NCBI GenBank assembly: GCA_030833305.1 | Contig: JAURHL010000046.1 | Span: 1-11,918 of the forward strand | Reading direction: 5' to 3' | Source of the DNA: Acidimicrobiales bacterium | GTDB taxonomy: Bacteria > Actinomycetota > Acidimicrobiia > Acidimicrobiales > Ilumatobacteraceae | Length of the DNA stretch: 11,918 nucleotides | In this document: piece by piece, positions 1 through 6,701 of the stretch | Layout: the number at the start of each line of letters is the position of its first letter | Numbering within the stretch: the first letter of the stretch is position 1 | The notes under the pieces: model-generated | Told to the model about the DNA's origin: nothing | The model's database searches: none | The model's input: the letters and a program-made list of their open reading frames with translations, nothing else | Made by a program: the position numbers and the translations under genes

Positions 1-188
1 GCCGATGCGGCTGCCCCGCCGAACACGGCGTGCGAGAGTCCGTGGCCGATGTACGACATGCCGCGCAAAACCACGAACACACCCAGAAGACCACACAGCC
101 CCCCTGCCGCGATGGCGACGATCGTGCCGTTGCGGAAGAACTCGAATCCGTAGGGCTCGAACAGGTCGGCTGCGAGGGCCGCGTTCAT
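1..188 (-). CDS. znuB: Metal ABC transporter permease (ZnuB/ABC-3 family), N-terminal fragment
   Basis: This is the first 62 codons of an integral-membrane permease; the rest lies beyond the left window edge. It starts with ATG at 188, two bases after the TGA of the upstream ATPase gene, so it is almost certainly translated from the same mRNA. The fragment has a short polar N-terminus, a first hydrophobic helix at about residues 20-41 (NGTIVAIAAGGLCGLLGVFV), then RGMSYIGHGLSHAVFGGAAA. That last stretch resembles the conserved region after helix 1 in ABC-3 (ZnuB/MntB/TroC) permeases. Such proteins form the transmembrane channel through which Zn2+ or Mn2+ passes from the binding protein to the cytoplasm. 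The family call is firm for its length and context; the metal is not resolved. No strong ribosome site precedes the start, which fits translational coupling. Confidence 0.9.
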   Translation of the reverse strand, partial: MNAALAADLFEPYGFEFFRNGTIVAIAAGGLCGLLGVFVVLRGMSYIGHGLSHAVFGGAAAS

Positions 189-190
189 TC

Positions 191-1012
191 TCAGACCGCC
201 CGCGGACGGAATGGCTTGATGACCGCGCCCTCGGCATGATCGAGGACCACCGGCATGCCGCCGTGTTGCAACACCTCCATGGGGGCGCCATAGGTGCGCT
301 CCAGGAAGTAGGGCTTCAACACGTCGGTGGGCGCACCATCGGCCACCACCGTTCGGTTGAAGCAGATGAGTCGCGGAAGGTGCGCGGCGAGACCGTTCAG
401 ATCGTGGGTGGTGAGCACGATGGCGATCCCGGACTGACCGTCGCGCCGATCCGGGGCGGACTCGTTGAGATCGGCCAGCACGTGGAGCACCTCGTGGCGG
501 GTGCGCACGTCGACGCCGGCGGTGGGCTCGTCGAGCACCAGCAGGTCGGGCTTCTGCATGAGCGCTCGGGCCAGGAACACCCGCTGCTGTTGTCCGCCCG
601 ACAACTCGCGAATGTGGCGCGACGACAGACCGGCCAGACCGAGATGCTCGAGGACGCGCTCGATCTCGGACTTCTCGTCGGCGTGCAACCGCGGCCACCA
701 CGACCGCTGCGGACGGCTCATGGCCACCACCTCGGACACCGTCACCGGGAAATTCCAGTCGACGGTCTCGAGTTGGGGAACGTAGGCCACCCGCAGGCCC
801 GCGGATCGCATGACCGAACCGTGAACGGGCTTCACCGAACCGAGCATGGCGCGCAGAAGTGTGGTCTTTCCGGAACCCGAGGGCCCGACGATGCCCACGA
901 ACTCGCCGGGGGCGATCGTCAGGTCGACGTTCTCGATGACCGGACCGTTGCCGTAGGAACAAGACACGTGGTCGAAGCGCACCATCGAATGAGGGGCTGT
1001 CACGCCGGTCAT
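191..1012 (-). CDS. znuC: Metal ABC transporter ATP-binding protein (ZnuC-like)
   Basis: This 273-residue cytoplasmic ATPase powers metal import with the adjacent permease and binding protein. All nucleotide-binding motifs are visible: Walker A GPSGSGKT at 43-50, Q-loop Gln80, signature LSGGQQQR at 137-144, Walker B LLVLDEP at 157-163, and the H-loop histidine in TTHD at 203. Its length is normal for ZnuC/MntB-type ATPases. The ATG at 1012 overlaps the TGA of the binding-protein gene as ATGA, and a GGAG site lies 8 bases upstream, which fixes the start. After the ABC core there is a roughly 50-residue tail (from about 220) including YGAPMEVLQHGG, common in manganese/zinc ABC ATPases. Zinc is favoured by convention; manganese or iron cannot be excluded from sequence. 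Confidence 0.95.
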   Translation of the reverse strand: MTGVTAPHSMVRFDHVSCSYGNGPVIENVDLTIAPGEFVGIVGPSGSGKTTLLRAMLGSVKPVHGSVMRSAGLRVAYVPQLETVDWNFPVTVSEVVAMSRPQRSWWPRLHADEKSEIERVLEHLGLAGLSSRHIRELSGGQQQRVFLARALMQKPDLLVLDEPTAGVDVRTRHEVLHVLADLNESAPDRRDGQSGIAIVLTTHDLNGLAAHLPRLICFNRTVVADGAPTDVLKPYFLERTYGAPMEVLQHGGMPVVLDHAEGAVIKPFRPRAV

Positions 1013-2097
1013 TGTGGGTACTCCGCATCGTCCGGGCCGACATCGGAAACGTCGACGGTCTTCAACGCGCTCGCGTCACCGCCCAAGGCCTCGACCATCG
1101 TGACGTAGTTGAACCTCATCAAACCGAGCCACGAGTGCTCGGGATCTCCCGGCGCTCCGAGCAGGTCGTCGTCACGCAGAACGTCGACGTAACTCACGCC
1201 GGTCTCCCGTCCGATCTGTTCCAGCACGCTCGACGGGAACACCTCGCTGCCGAAGATCGCGCGGACTCCGGATTCCTCGACTTGGGTGATGAGATCCGCG
1301 ATTTCACGCGGGGTGGGCTCCTCGAACGAAGAGGGTTGGATCGCACCGATGACCGACCATCCGTAATGAGCGGCGAAGTACGCGTAGGCGTCGTGGTACG
1401 TGAGAAGTTGCCGTTGCGTGGCGTCGAGGGTGGCCGACGCGGCGACCATGGCCGAATCGAGTGCGTCGACCTTGGTCACGAACGCTTCGTAGTTGCCGGC
1501 GTAGATCGCGGCATTGTCGGGATCGGCGGCCGACAACGAGTCGCGAATCAGTGCCGCGAAGTCGCCGGCCATCGGCGGGTTGGTCCACAGGTGCGGGTTC
1601 GGCTTGCCGCCATCTCTCGGGAACGAGAAGTCGAAGATCCACTCGTCCTCGGGAAGGATCGCCGTACCCAACTCGCAGACCACCGCGTCGGCACCGAGGT
1701 TGGCGTCAGCCAATTCGCGGGTCGGGTCCTCGAGGCCGAGCCCGTTGATGAAGACGATGTGTGACGCTTCCAAGGTGGCCGCCACACTCGGCGGAGGCTC
1801 GTACGTGTGGCTGTTCGTTCCTTCGGGCACCAGACCGATGACGCGCGTGTCGGTGCCGGAGGCGATGTTCGCCACGATGCTGGTGATGGGAGCCACCGTG
1901 GTGGCGACGGTCAACGGGCCGTCCGCCACCGGACGGCGCAATTCGCAGGCCACGGACGAATCCAGGATCGACGACGCACCTTCACCGGAATCTTCAGCGC
2001 CACATCCGACGAGACCGAACGACACACCGAGCACGCCAATTGACGCTAAAGCGCGATTCGGCCGCGAAAGACCAGCAAGACGTGCACGAGCGGGCAT
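1009..2097 (-). CDS. znuA: Metal ABC transporter substrate-binding lipoprotein (ZnuA/TroA family)
   Basis: This 362-residue protein captures a divalent metal, probably Zn2+ or Mn2+, at the outer face of the membrane for the adjacent ATPase and permease. The N-terminus is a lipoprotein signal: basic stretch, hydrophobic core, then lipobox LVGC with Cys32. Likely ligands of the TroA fold are all present: His97 in NSHTYEP, His169 in NPHLW, His235 in YHDAYAYF and Glu285 in GSEVFP. The His/Asp-rich loop of many zinc-specific ZnuA proteins is missing, so Mn or broader specificity is possible. I start at the ATG at 2097 because TACCCT sits 6 bases upstream, the spacing of a leaderless mRNA, and the signal peptide then has normal length. 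A GTG at 2133 in the same frame would add 12 unhelpful residues. The gene overlaps the ATPase gene by 4 bases. Confidence 0.92.
   Translation of the reverse strand: MPARARLAGLSRPNRALASIGVLGVSFGLVGCGAEDSGEGASSILDSSVACELRRPVADGPLTVATTVAPITSIVANIASGTDTRVIGLVPEGTNSHTYEPPPSVAATLEASHIVFINGLGLEDPTRELADANLGADAVVCELGTAILPEDEWIFDFSFPRDGGKPNPHLWTNPPMAGDFAALIRDSLSAADPDNAAIYAGNYEAFVTKVDALDSAMVAASATLDATQRQLLTYHDAYAYFAAHYGWSVIGAIQPSSFEEPTPREIADLITQVEESGVRAIFGSEVFPSSVLEQIGRETGVSYVDVLRDDDLLGAPGDPEHSWLGLMRFNYVTMVEALGGDASALKTVDVSDVGPDDAEYPQ
1021..1024 (-). promoter_or_regulatory. Ribosome binding site of znuC
   Basis: GGAG on the minus strand, 8 bases before the ATG at 1012 and inside the 3' end of znuA. It supports the chosen znuC start and reinitiation at the ATGA overlap. 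Confidence 0.7.
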
Positions 2098-2103
2098 GGT
2101 CTC

Positions 2104-2109
2104 AGGGTA
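2104..2109 (-). promoter_or_regulatory. Candidate -10 element of a leaderless znuA promoter
   Basis: TACCCT matches TAnnnT and ends 6 bases before the znuA ATG at 2097, so transcription would begin at or next to the start codon. No convincing -35 is visible. No AT-rich Zur-type palindrome is seen in the 42 bases between tetR and znuA. Confidence 0.45.
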
Positions 2110-2112
2110 CAT

Positions 2113-2128
2113 CCCGACCAAAGCCGGG
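2113..2128 (-). other. Small hairpin between tetR and znuA
   Basis: On the minus strand CCCGGC-TTTG-GTCGGG can form a 6-pair stem (one G-U pair) with a 4-base loop, 11 bases after the tetR stop. There is no T-run after it, so it is at best a weak terminator or an mRNA structure just upstream of the znuA -10 element. Confidence 0.35.
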
Positions 2129-2139
2129 CGCACGATCGG

Positions 2140-2778
2140 TTAGTCCGGAACCAACATCACCCGGTCCATGAAGGCCATCACCAGGTCCTGCCAGCCCTGA
2201 GGGTCGACGGGGTGTCCGGTGACCTCATCGACCACCAAGCCGAACGAATACGCCAGCATGAAGGCGGAGGCGGTGTCGGGGTCGATTTCGGACCGCACCC
2301 ATCCGCGCGCTTTCGCTTGAGTGACCAGATCGGCCAGGAGCTCGCGCAATCGATACTGCTCGGCCCCGAGTCGAGCCCGATACTGCTCGCGACCTCGCGT
2401 GGCCCCGACCATGCTGGCGCGCAACAAACGTGAGTCGGGGCGCTCCGGGAGGAACGCCGAACCCACGACCGCGAGGATGAACCGTCGGAAATCGGCCTTC
2501 GATGTGGCTCGCGCGAAAGCCACTCTGGCGTTCTCGATGTCGACACGCACCGATTCGGCGTACACCTCCACCTGAACCGACTCGACGAAATCGGCGAAGT
2601 CGGCGAAGTGGTGATACAGCGACCCCTTGGAGATGCCCGAGGTGTCGAGCAACATCTCGACGGTGTAGTTGTAGAGACCGTGTTCCTCCGCCAAACGGCG
2701 ACCGGTTTCGAGCAGCGCGACCTTGGTCGGGTGCGCCGGCCGCTCGGACTTGCCGCGTGATCGGGGTGGATTGTTCAC
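2140..2778 (-). CDS. TetR-family transcriptional regulator
   Basis: This 212-residue DNA-binding repressor has the usual TetR length. The N-terminal helix-turn-helix spans about residues 20-60: the recognition region reads YTVEMLLDTSGISKGSLYHHF at about 38-58 (the K-x-S-L-Y-H-H-F ending is typical). Residues after about 65 form the helical ligand-binding and dimerisation half, which is not conserved enough to name a ligand. The start is GTG at 2778, overlapping the TGA of the upstream acyl-CoA dehydrogenase gene as GTGA; the frame is open further upstream, but those residues are only an Arg-rich shadow of that gene. Co-translation with a dehydrogenase suggests it senses an acyl-CoA or related lipid and controls the divergent region at 4011-4056, as FadR/KstR-type TetR proteins do. 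A role for the downstream znu genes is possible but less likely. Confidence 0.93.
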   Translation of the reverse strand: MNNPPRSRGKSERPAHPTKVALLETGRRLAEEHGLYNYTVEMLLDTSGISKGSLYHHFADFADFVESVQVEVYAESVRVDIENARVAFARATSKADFRRFILAVVGSAFLPERPDSRLLRASMVGATRGREQYRARLGAEQYRLRELLADLVTQAKARGWVRSEIDPDTASAFMLAYSFGLVVDEVTGHPVDPQGWQDLVMAFMDRVMLVPD

Positions 2779-4010
2779 GAGGCGGCCCCCACGCGCGGGC
2801 GGTGTTGTTGCGTCTGAGCCCAGGTCATGCCGGCCAACGAGTCGATGTCGTGGGGAAGGCCGAGGACCCGCTCGGCCACGATGTTGCGCTGAACCTCGCC
2901 GGTGCCACCGCCGATGGTGAGCGAGCGGGCGAACATGTAACCGTCGAACCAACCCGGGTGGTCGAGCGAACGCAAGCCGACGCCACCGCCTCCGCCGAGT
3001 CCGTTGTGCTCGCCGCGCGCGGAATTGTCGTGGCTCTGACGAAGCATCGCGTGCGCGCCCAGGATGTCACGCGCGACCTCCATGACGTTCTGGCCGTGCT
3101 CGTCGGCGAGGATCTTGCGGATGCTGGCCTCGGGACCAGGCTGTTCTCCGCGCAGTCGGGCGGACAGGGTTCGCATGCGGATGAGGTCGAGCAACACGTG
3201 CTCGATGTACACGCCGGCCAACCGCTGCCGCAACACCGGATCGGAAACGGGCCCGCGTTCACGCACGGCGTCCAGCATCTCGAGCGCGGTCGGTCCGCTC
3301 CCCCACAGGACACCACCCGTCGACAACGACACCCGTTCGTTGCCCAAGGTGACCTTGGCCAGTCGCCAACCCTCGTCGGGTTCGCCGACCAGATTCTCGA
3401 CGGGAAGACGCACGTCGGTGAAGAACACCTCGTTGAACGTGGACGCGCCGGTCATCTCCTTGATGGGCCGGATCTCGATGCCCGGAGTGTCCATGGGGCA
3501 GACGAAGTACGACACGCCCTTGTGCTTGGGTGCGTCGGGGTTGGTGCGCGCGATGAGGATCCCGTACTTCGCGTGTTGCGCGCCACTGGTCCAGATCTTC
3601 TGGCCGTTCACGACGTACTCGTCACCGTCGCGGACCGCGCGCGTTCCGAGATTGGCGAGATCGCTTCCGCTCCCGGGTTCGCTGAACAACTGACACCAGA
3701 AGTCCTCTCCCGACAGCAGTCGCATCAGGTAACGACGCTTCTGTTCCTCGGTCCCCGCGTACAAGATGGTCGGCCCGGCCCAGCCGATGCCGATCGGATT
3801 CGCGGGACGACGGATGCCGGCTCTGGAGAGTTCGTCGTCGATGATCAGTTGATGGATCGGATCGGCGTCGTGGCCGAACGGCGCCGGCCAATGGGGCGCG
3901 ACGTAACCGGCCTCGGCCAACTGTCGGCCGCTGGGGCGAGGATTCGCAGCGATCCAATCGCGCACGGCGATCCGGCGCGGATCATCGGCGGACGGCATCT
4001 GGAAATCCAT
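2775..4010 (-). CDS. fadE: Acyl-CoA dehydrogenase (FadE type)
   Basis: This 411-residue flavoenzyme would oxidise an acyl-CoA to its trans-2-enoyl form with FAD, passing electrons to ETF. Visible landmarks are WCQLFSEPGSGSDL at 105-118, NGQKIWTSG at 135-143 (middle beta domain), and GGGTGEVQRNIVAERVLGLP at 367-386 near the C-terminus. The position of the MCAD catalytic Glu (YEGT) is Gly here, while Glu225 in LGNERVSL is a candidate base at the site used by isovaleryl-CoA dehydrogenase. The ATG at 4010 was chosen because the longer open frame to 4304 runs into the divergent ligase gene; TACTCT lies 6 bases upstream. A Gly run (338-343, GLGGGGG) lies in the C-terminal helical domain, an unusual feature. 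The closest relatives are probably actinobacterial FadE proteins of long, branched or steroid side-chain acyl-CoA breakdown; the substrate is unknown. Confidence 0.94.
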   Translation of the reverse strand: MDFQMPSADDPRRIAVRDWIAANPRPSGRQLAEAGYVAPHWPAPFGHDADPIHQLIIDDELSRAGIRRPANPIGIGWAGPTILYAGTEEQKRRYLMRLLSGEDFWCQLFSEPGSGSDLANLGTRAVRDGDEYVVNGQKIWTSGAQHAKYGILIARTNPDAPKHKGVSYFVCPMDTPGIEIRPIKEMTGASTFNEVFFTDVRLPVENLVGEPDEGWRLAKVTLGNERVSLSTGGVLWGSGPTALEMLDAVRERGPVSDPVLRQRLAGVYIEHVLLDLIRMRTLSARLRGEQPGPEASIRKILADEHGQNVMEVARDILGAHAMLRQSHDNSARGEHNGLGGGGGVGLRSLDHPGWFDGYMFARSLTIGGGTGEVQRNIVAERVLGLPHDIDSLAGMTWAQTQQHRPRVGAAS

Positions 4011-4016
4011 ACAGCG

Positions 4017-4022
4017 AGAGTA
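4017..4022 (-). promoter_or_regulatory. Candidate -10 element of leaderless fadE-tetR promoter
   Basis: TACTCT fits TAnnnT and ends 6 bases before the ATG at 4010. There is no Shine-Dalgarno site in the gap, so a leaderless transcript is the simplest reading. Confidence 0.45.
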
Positions 4023-4032
4023 TTCCCACCGA

Positions 4033-4047
4033 GGTGCACGGCGTACC
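4033..4047. promoter_or_regulatory. Possible TetR operator, imperfect palindrome
   Basis: GGTGCACGGCGTACC has 5 of 7 symmetric base pairs around 4040. It lies in the 46-base divergent gap and touches the -10 hexamer of the ligase gene, where a repressor would block initiation. The match is short and could arise by chance. Confidence 0.3.
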
Positions 4048-4049
4048 AT
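4044..4049 (+). promoter_or_regulatory. Candidate -10 element of leaderless acyl-CoA synthetase promoter
   Basis: TACCAT fits TAnnnT and ends 7 bases before the GTG at 4057. No ribosome site is present between them and no clear -35 is seen. Confidence 0.45.
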
Positions 4050-4056
4050 CGCACCC

Positions 4057-5700
4057 GTGCCCACGCTCGGACCCAGCCCCTCATGGAACTTCGCCGATTC
4101 ATGGGAGGCCATCGCGCGAGCGATCCCGGACGCTCCCGCCCAGTACGGCTTCTCCCACCGCGACGGATCCGAACTGCATTTCGCGTGGGGTGAATTCGAC
4201 CGTCGCGCGAACGGTGTCGCCCGGGCGTTGATCGAGTCCGGGGCCACCCACCAGGACAAGGTGGCGCAGTACATGTACAACTGCCCCCAGTACCTCGAGA
4301 GCATTCACGCCACGTTCAAAGCCGGTCTCGCGCCGGTGAACACCAACTACCGCTACACGCCGGACGAACTGGTGTACATCTGGGACAACGCCGACGTGGT
4401 GGCCGTGGTGTTCCACGGATGTTTCGCCGACACCATCGACGGACTTCGTCAGCGCGTGCCCCGCGTCGCCTTGTGGTTGTGGGTCGACGACGGAAGCGGC
4501 GAATGCCCGAACTGGGCGACCGACTACGAGGCAACGGCCTCGCAGGGAGGTGCCGAGCCGGTCATGGGATCGTGGGGGCGTTCCGGTGACGACTTGTTGC
4601 TCATCTACACGGGCGGCACCACCGGCATGCCCAAGGGCGTCATGTGGCGGCAGGAGGACCTGTTGCTGGCGCTCGACGACGCGAACCGCGTGAAGTTGCC
4701 TCCGACCCCCGACGTCGACGCTCTCGTGGCACGCACGACCAGGATCGGGCCACGCAATCTGCCCGCCGCTCCGCTGATGCACGGAACCGGGCTCTTCAAC
4801 GCGATGAGCAACTTGATGATGGCGGGATCGATCGTCACCATGCGCGGTCGCAAGTTCGATCCGGTGGAACTGCTCGACACCATCGAACTGCTCCGTGTCA
4901 ACTCGATGTCGATCGTGGGCGACGCGTTCGCCAAGCCCATCCTGCGCGCGCTGGACGCCGAGCCCACCCGATGGAACCTCACGTCGTTGCGCGTCATCAT
5001 CTCGAGCGGTGTGATGTTCGCCGCCGAGACCAAGGCCGGATTGCTCCGACACAACGAACGTCTCATCATGGTCGACGCGCTCGGATCGTCCGAGGCCATC
5101 GGCATGGCGCAGAACACCACGACCGCCGACGGTTCGTCCAAGACCGCCGCCTTCCAACTCGGACCGCGAACCAAGGTGCTCACCGAGGAGGGCCGCGAGG
5201 TGCTGCCCGGTAGCGGAGAATTGGGGCGCGTGGCCCTGCGCGGTCACACACCGATCGGCTACTACAAGGACCCCGAGAAATCGGCCAAGACCTTCGTCGT
5301 GTTCGACGGCGTGCGGTGGTCGATCCCCGGCGACTGGGCCAGCGTCGATGCCGACGGCACGGTGCAACTGCTCGGACGCGGAAGTCAGTGCATCAACACC
5401 GGTGGCGAGAAGGTGTACCCCGAGGAGGTGGAAGAGGTGCTGAAGCTTCATCCCGCGGTCGCCGACGCGGCGGTGGTGGGTCTGCCCGACGACCGCTTCG
5501 GCCAAGCCATCACCGCACTCGTCGAGCCCCTCCCCGATCGAACGATCGTCGAGGCCGAACTCATCGCCCACGTCAAGGTGCATCTCGCCGCCTACAAGGC
5601 TCCGAAGCGAGTGTTGGCAGTGGACACGGTGGGTCGCGCCGGCAACGGCAAGCTGGACTACAAGGCGCTCACCGAGCGGGCCGCCAAGACCCTCGGCTAA
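4057..5700 (+). CDS. fadD: Acyl-CoA synthetase (AMP-forming, FadD19-like)
   Basis: This 547-residue ANL-superfamily enzyme activates a carboxylic acid to its CoA thioester through an acyl-AMP. The large N-domain carries the phosphate loop YTGGTTGMPKG at 184-194 and the A5 motif GSSE at 343-346. The hinge and C-domain show GDW with Asp427, the LGRG segment at 439-442, NTGGEKVYPEEVE at 447-459, and the catalytic Lys532 in NGKLDYK. Length and the strings TGGTTGMPKGVMWRQED and LGRGSQCINTGGEKVYPEEV recall mycobacterial FadD19, a steroid side-chain ligase, from memory rather than a search. It starts at GTG 4057, 7 bases after a TAnnnT element. It leads a plus-strand operon with the SDR and the second dehydrogenase and is divergent from fadE-tetR. 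The substrate (fatty acid, branched acid or sterol side chain) cannot be fixed. Confidence 0.94.
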   Translation: MPTLGPSPSWNFADSWEAIARAIPDAPAQYGFSHRDGSELHFAWGEFDRRANGVARALIESGATHQDKVAQYMYNCPQYLESIHATFKAGLAPVNTNYRYTPDELVYIWDNADVVAVVFHGCFADTIDGLRQRVPRVALWLWVDDGSGECPNWATDYEATASQGGAEPVMGSWGRSGDDLLLIYTGGTTGMPKGVMWRQEDLLLALDDANRVKLPPTPDVDALVARTTRIGPRNLPAAPLMHGTGLFNAMSNLMMAGSIVTMRGRKFDPVELLDTIELLRVNSMSIVGDAFAKPILRALDAEPTRWNLTSLRVIISSGVMFAAETKAGLLRHNERLIMVDALGSSEAIGMAQNTTTADGSSKTAAFQLGPRTKVLTEEGREVLPGSGELGRVALRGHTPIGYYKDPEKSAKTFVVFDGVRWSIPGDWASVDADGTVQLLGRGSQCINTGGEKVYPEEVEEVLKLHPAVADAAVVGLPDDRFGQAITALVEPLPDRTIVEAELIAHVKVHLAAYKAPKRVLAVDTVGRAGNGKLDYKALTERAAKTLG

Positions 5701-5710
5701 CGTCTGACGG

Positions 5711-5727
5711 CGTTCCCGCAGGGAACG
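5711..5727 (+). other. Perfect short hairpin between synthetase and SDR genes
   Basis: CGTTCCC-GCA-GGGAACG forms a 7-pair stem with a 3-base loop, starting 11 bases after the synthetase stop. No T-run follows, so it is not a standard intrinsic terminator. It could act as an mRNA stabiliser or processing site separating the two cistrons; function is not shown. Confidence 0.5.
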
Positions 5728-5755
5728 AATCACCCCTCACCCACGAACAACCCAC

Positions 5756-5760
5756 AGGAG
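5756..5760 (+). promoter_or_regulatory. Ribosome binding site of the SDR gene
   Basis: AGGAG lies 8 bases before the ATG at 5769. It decides this start over the longer open frame reaching back to 5316 inside the synthetase gene. Confidence 0.8.
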
Positions 5761-5768
5761 CGGTACCC

Positions 5769-6662
5769 ATGGCTGCACTCGGATACGACGGCAAGGTCGC
5801 GATCATCACCGGAGCGGGCGGTGGCCTCGGCCGTCAACACGCGCTGCTCATGGCCAAGCGCGGCGCGTTGATCGTGGTCAACGACCTCGGTGGTTCCGTC
5901 GACGGAACCGGCGCCAATGCCTCGGCGGCCCAGAAGGTCGTCGACGAGATCAAGGCCGCCGGCGGTGAAGCCGTCGCCGACCACAACTCGGTGGCCACGC
6001 CCGAAGGTGGCGAGGCGATCGTGCAGACGGCGATCGACACGTTCGGGCGCGTCGACATCGTGATCAACAACGCCGGCATCCTGCGCGACAAGGCGTTCCA
6101 CAACATGGAGCCCGACTTGTTGAACCCGGTCCTCGACGTTCACTTGAAAGGCGCGTTCTACGTGACCAAGCCGGCGTTCGTGCGCATGCGTGAACAGGGC
6201 TATGGACGCATCATTTCCACGTCGTCGGCCGCCGGGGTGTTCGGCAACTTCGGTCAGACGAACTACGGCGCGGCCAAGATGGGTCTGGTCGGCTTCACAC
6301 GCGTGCTCGGTGTCGAGGGTGCGAAGTTCAACATCAAGGCCAACGCCATCGCCCCGCTGGCCATGACTCGCATGACCGAGAACATCCTCGGCGGTCTGAA
6401 AGACAAACTCGATCCGGGTTTGGTGTCGCCGTTGGTCGCTTTCCTCGCCCACGAGGACTGCCCGGTGACCGGCCAGTTGTTCTCGGTCGGCGGCGGTCGC
6501 GTGGCACAGGTTTTCCTGGGCGAGACGAACGGCTACTACAACCCGAACCTCACCCCCGAGGACGTTCAGGGCAACTGGGATGTCATCACCGACCGTTCCA
6601 CCTACGCCGTGCCGAACAACCTCGGTGACGAGACCGCACTGTTCCTGCCGTTCTTCAAGTGA
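5769..6662 (+). CDS. SDR-family 3-hydroxyacyl-CoA dehydrogenase-like protein (MFE-2/17beta-HSD4 type)
   Basis: This 297-residue NAD(P)-dependent short-chain dehydrogenase probably oxidises a 3-hydroxyacyl-CoA or another secondary alcohol. The nucleotide loop is TGAGGGLG at 14-21, and Asp39 in VVNDLGGS at the end of beta 2 favours NAD(H). NNAG is at 100-103. The catalytic set is Ser153, Tyr166 and Lys170 within GVFGNFGQTNYGAAK, closely resembling the dehydrogenase domain of peroxisomal multifunctional enzyme 2, as does ILRDKAF at 104-110. The protein is a single domain: no hydratase or SCP2 domain follows. A C-terminal extension from about 250 to 297 (NGYYNPNLTPEDV, NW, FLPFFK) goes beyond the basic SDR fold and also occurs in MFE-2-like bacterial proteins. 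Placement between a ligase and an acyl-CoA dehydrogenase supports a beta-oxidation-like step; steroid 17-hydroxy oxidation is the main alternative. Confidence 0.92.
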   Translation: MAALGYDGKVAIITGAGGGLGRQHALLMAKRGALIVVNDLGGSVDGTGANASAAQKVVDEIKAAGGEAVADHNSVATPEGGEAIVQTAIDTFGRVDIVINNAGILRDKAFHNMEPDLLNPVLDVHLKGAFYVTKPAFVRMREQGYGRIISTSSAAGVFGNFGQTNYGAAKMGLVGFTRVLGVEGAKFNIKANAIAPLAMTRMTENILGGLKDKLDPGLVSPLVAFLAHEDCPVTGQLFSVGGGRVAQVFLGETNGYYNPNLTPEDVQGNWDVITDRSTYAVPNNLGDETALFLPFFK

Positions 6663-6686
6663 AGGTGACGAACGGGTGACACCGAT

Positions 6687-6694
6687 GGGAGGAG
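6687..6694 (+). promoter_or_regulatory. Strong ribosome binding site of the second acyl-CoA dehydrogenase
   Basis: GGGAGGAG, 7 bases before the ATG at 6702, fixes that start. The gap after the SDR stop is only 39 bases, as expected within an operon. Confidence 0.85.
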
Positions 6695-6701
6695 TCGCAC
6701 G

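Noticed and set aside
5..1108. 367-codon open frame on the plus strand
   Set aside because: It is antisense to znuC, which has every ABC ATPase motif.
2502..4193. 563-codon open frame on the plus strand
   Set aside because: It is antisense to the first fadE and part of tetR and has no recognisable motif.
5711..5727. Intrinsic terminator after the synthetase gene
   Set aside because: The stem is perfect but no T-run follows, and a strong ribosome site and SDR gene continue the operon directly after it.
4099..5733. 544-codon open frame on the minus strand
   Set aside because: It is antisense to the acyl-CoA synthetase, whose motifs run the full length of the plus strand; the product looks like translated complement.
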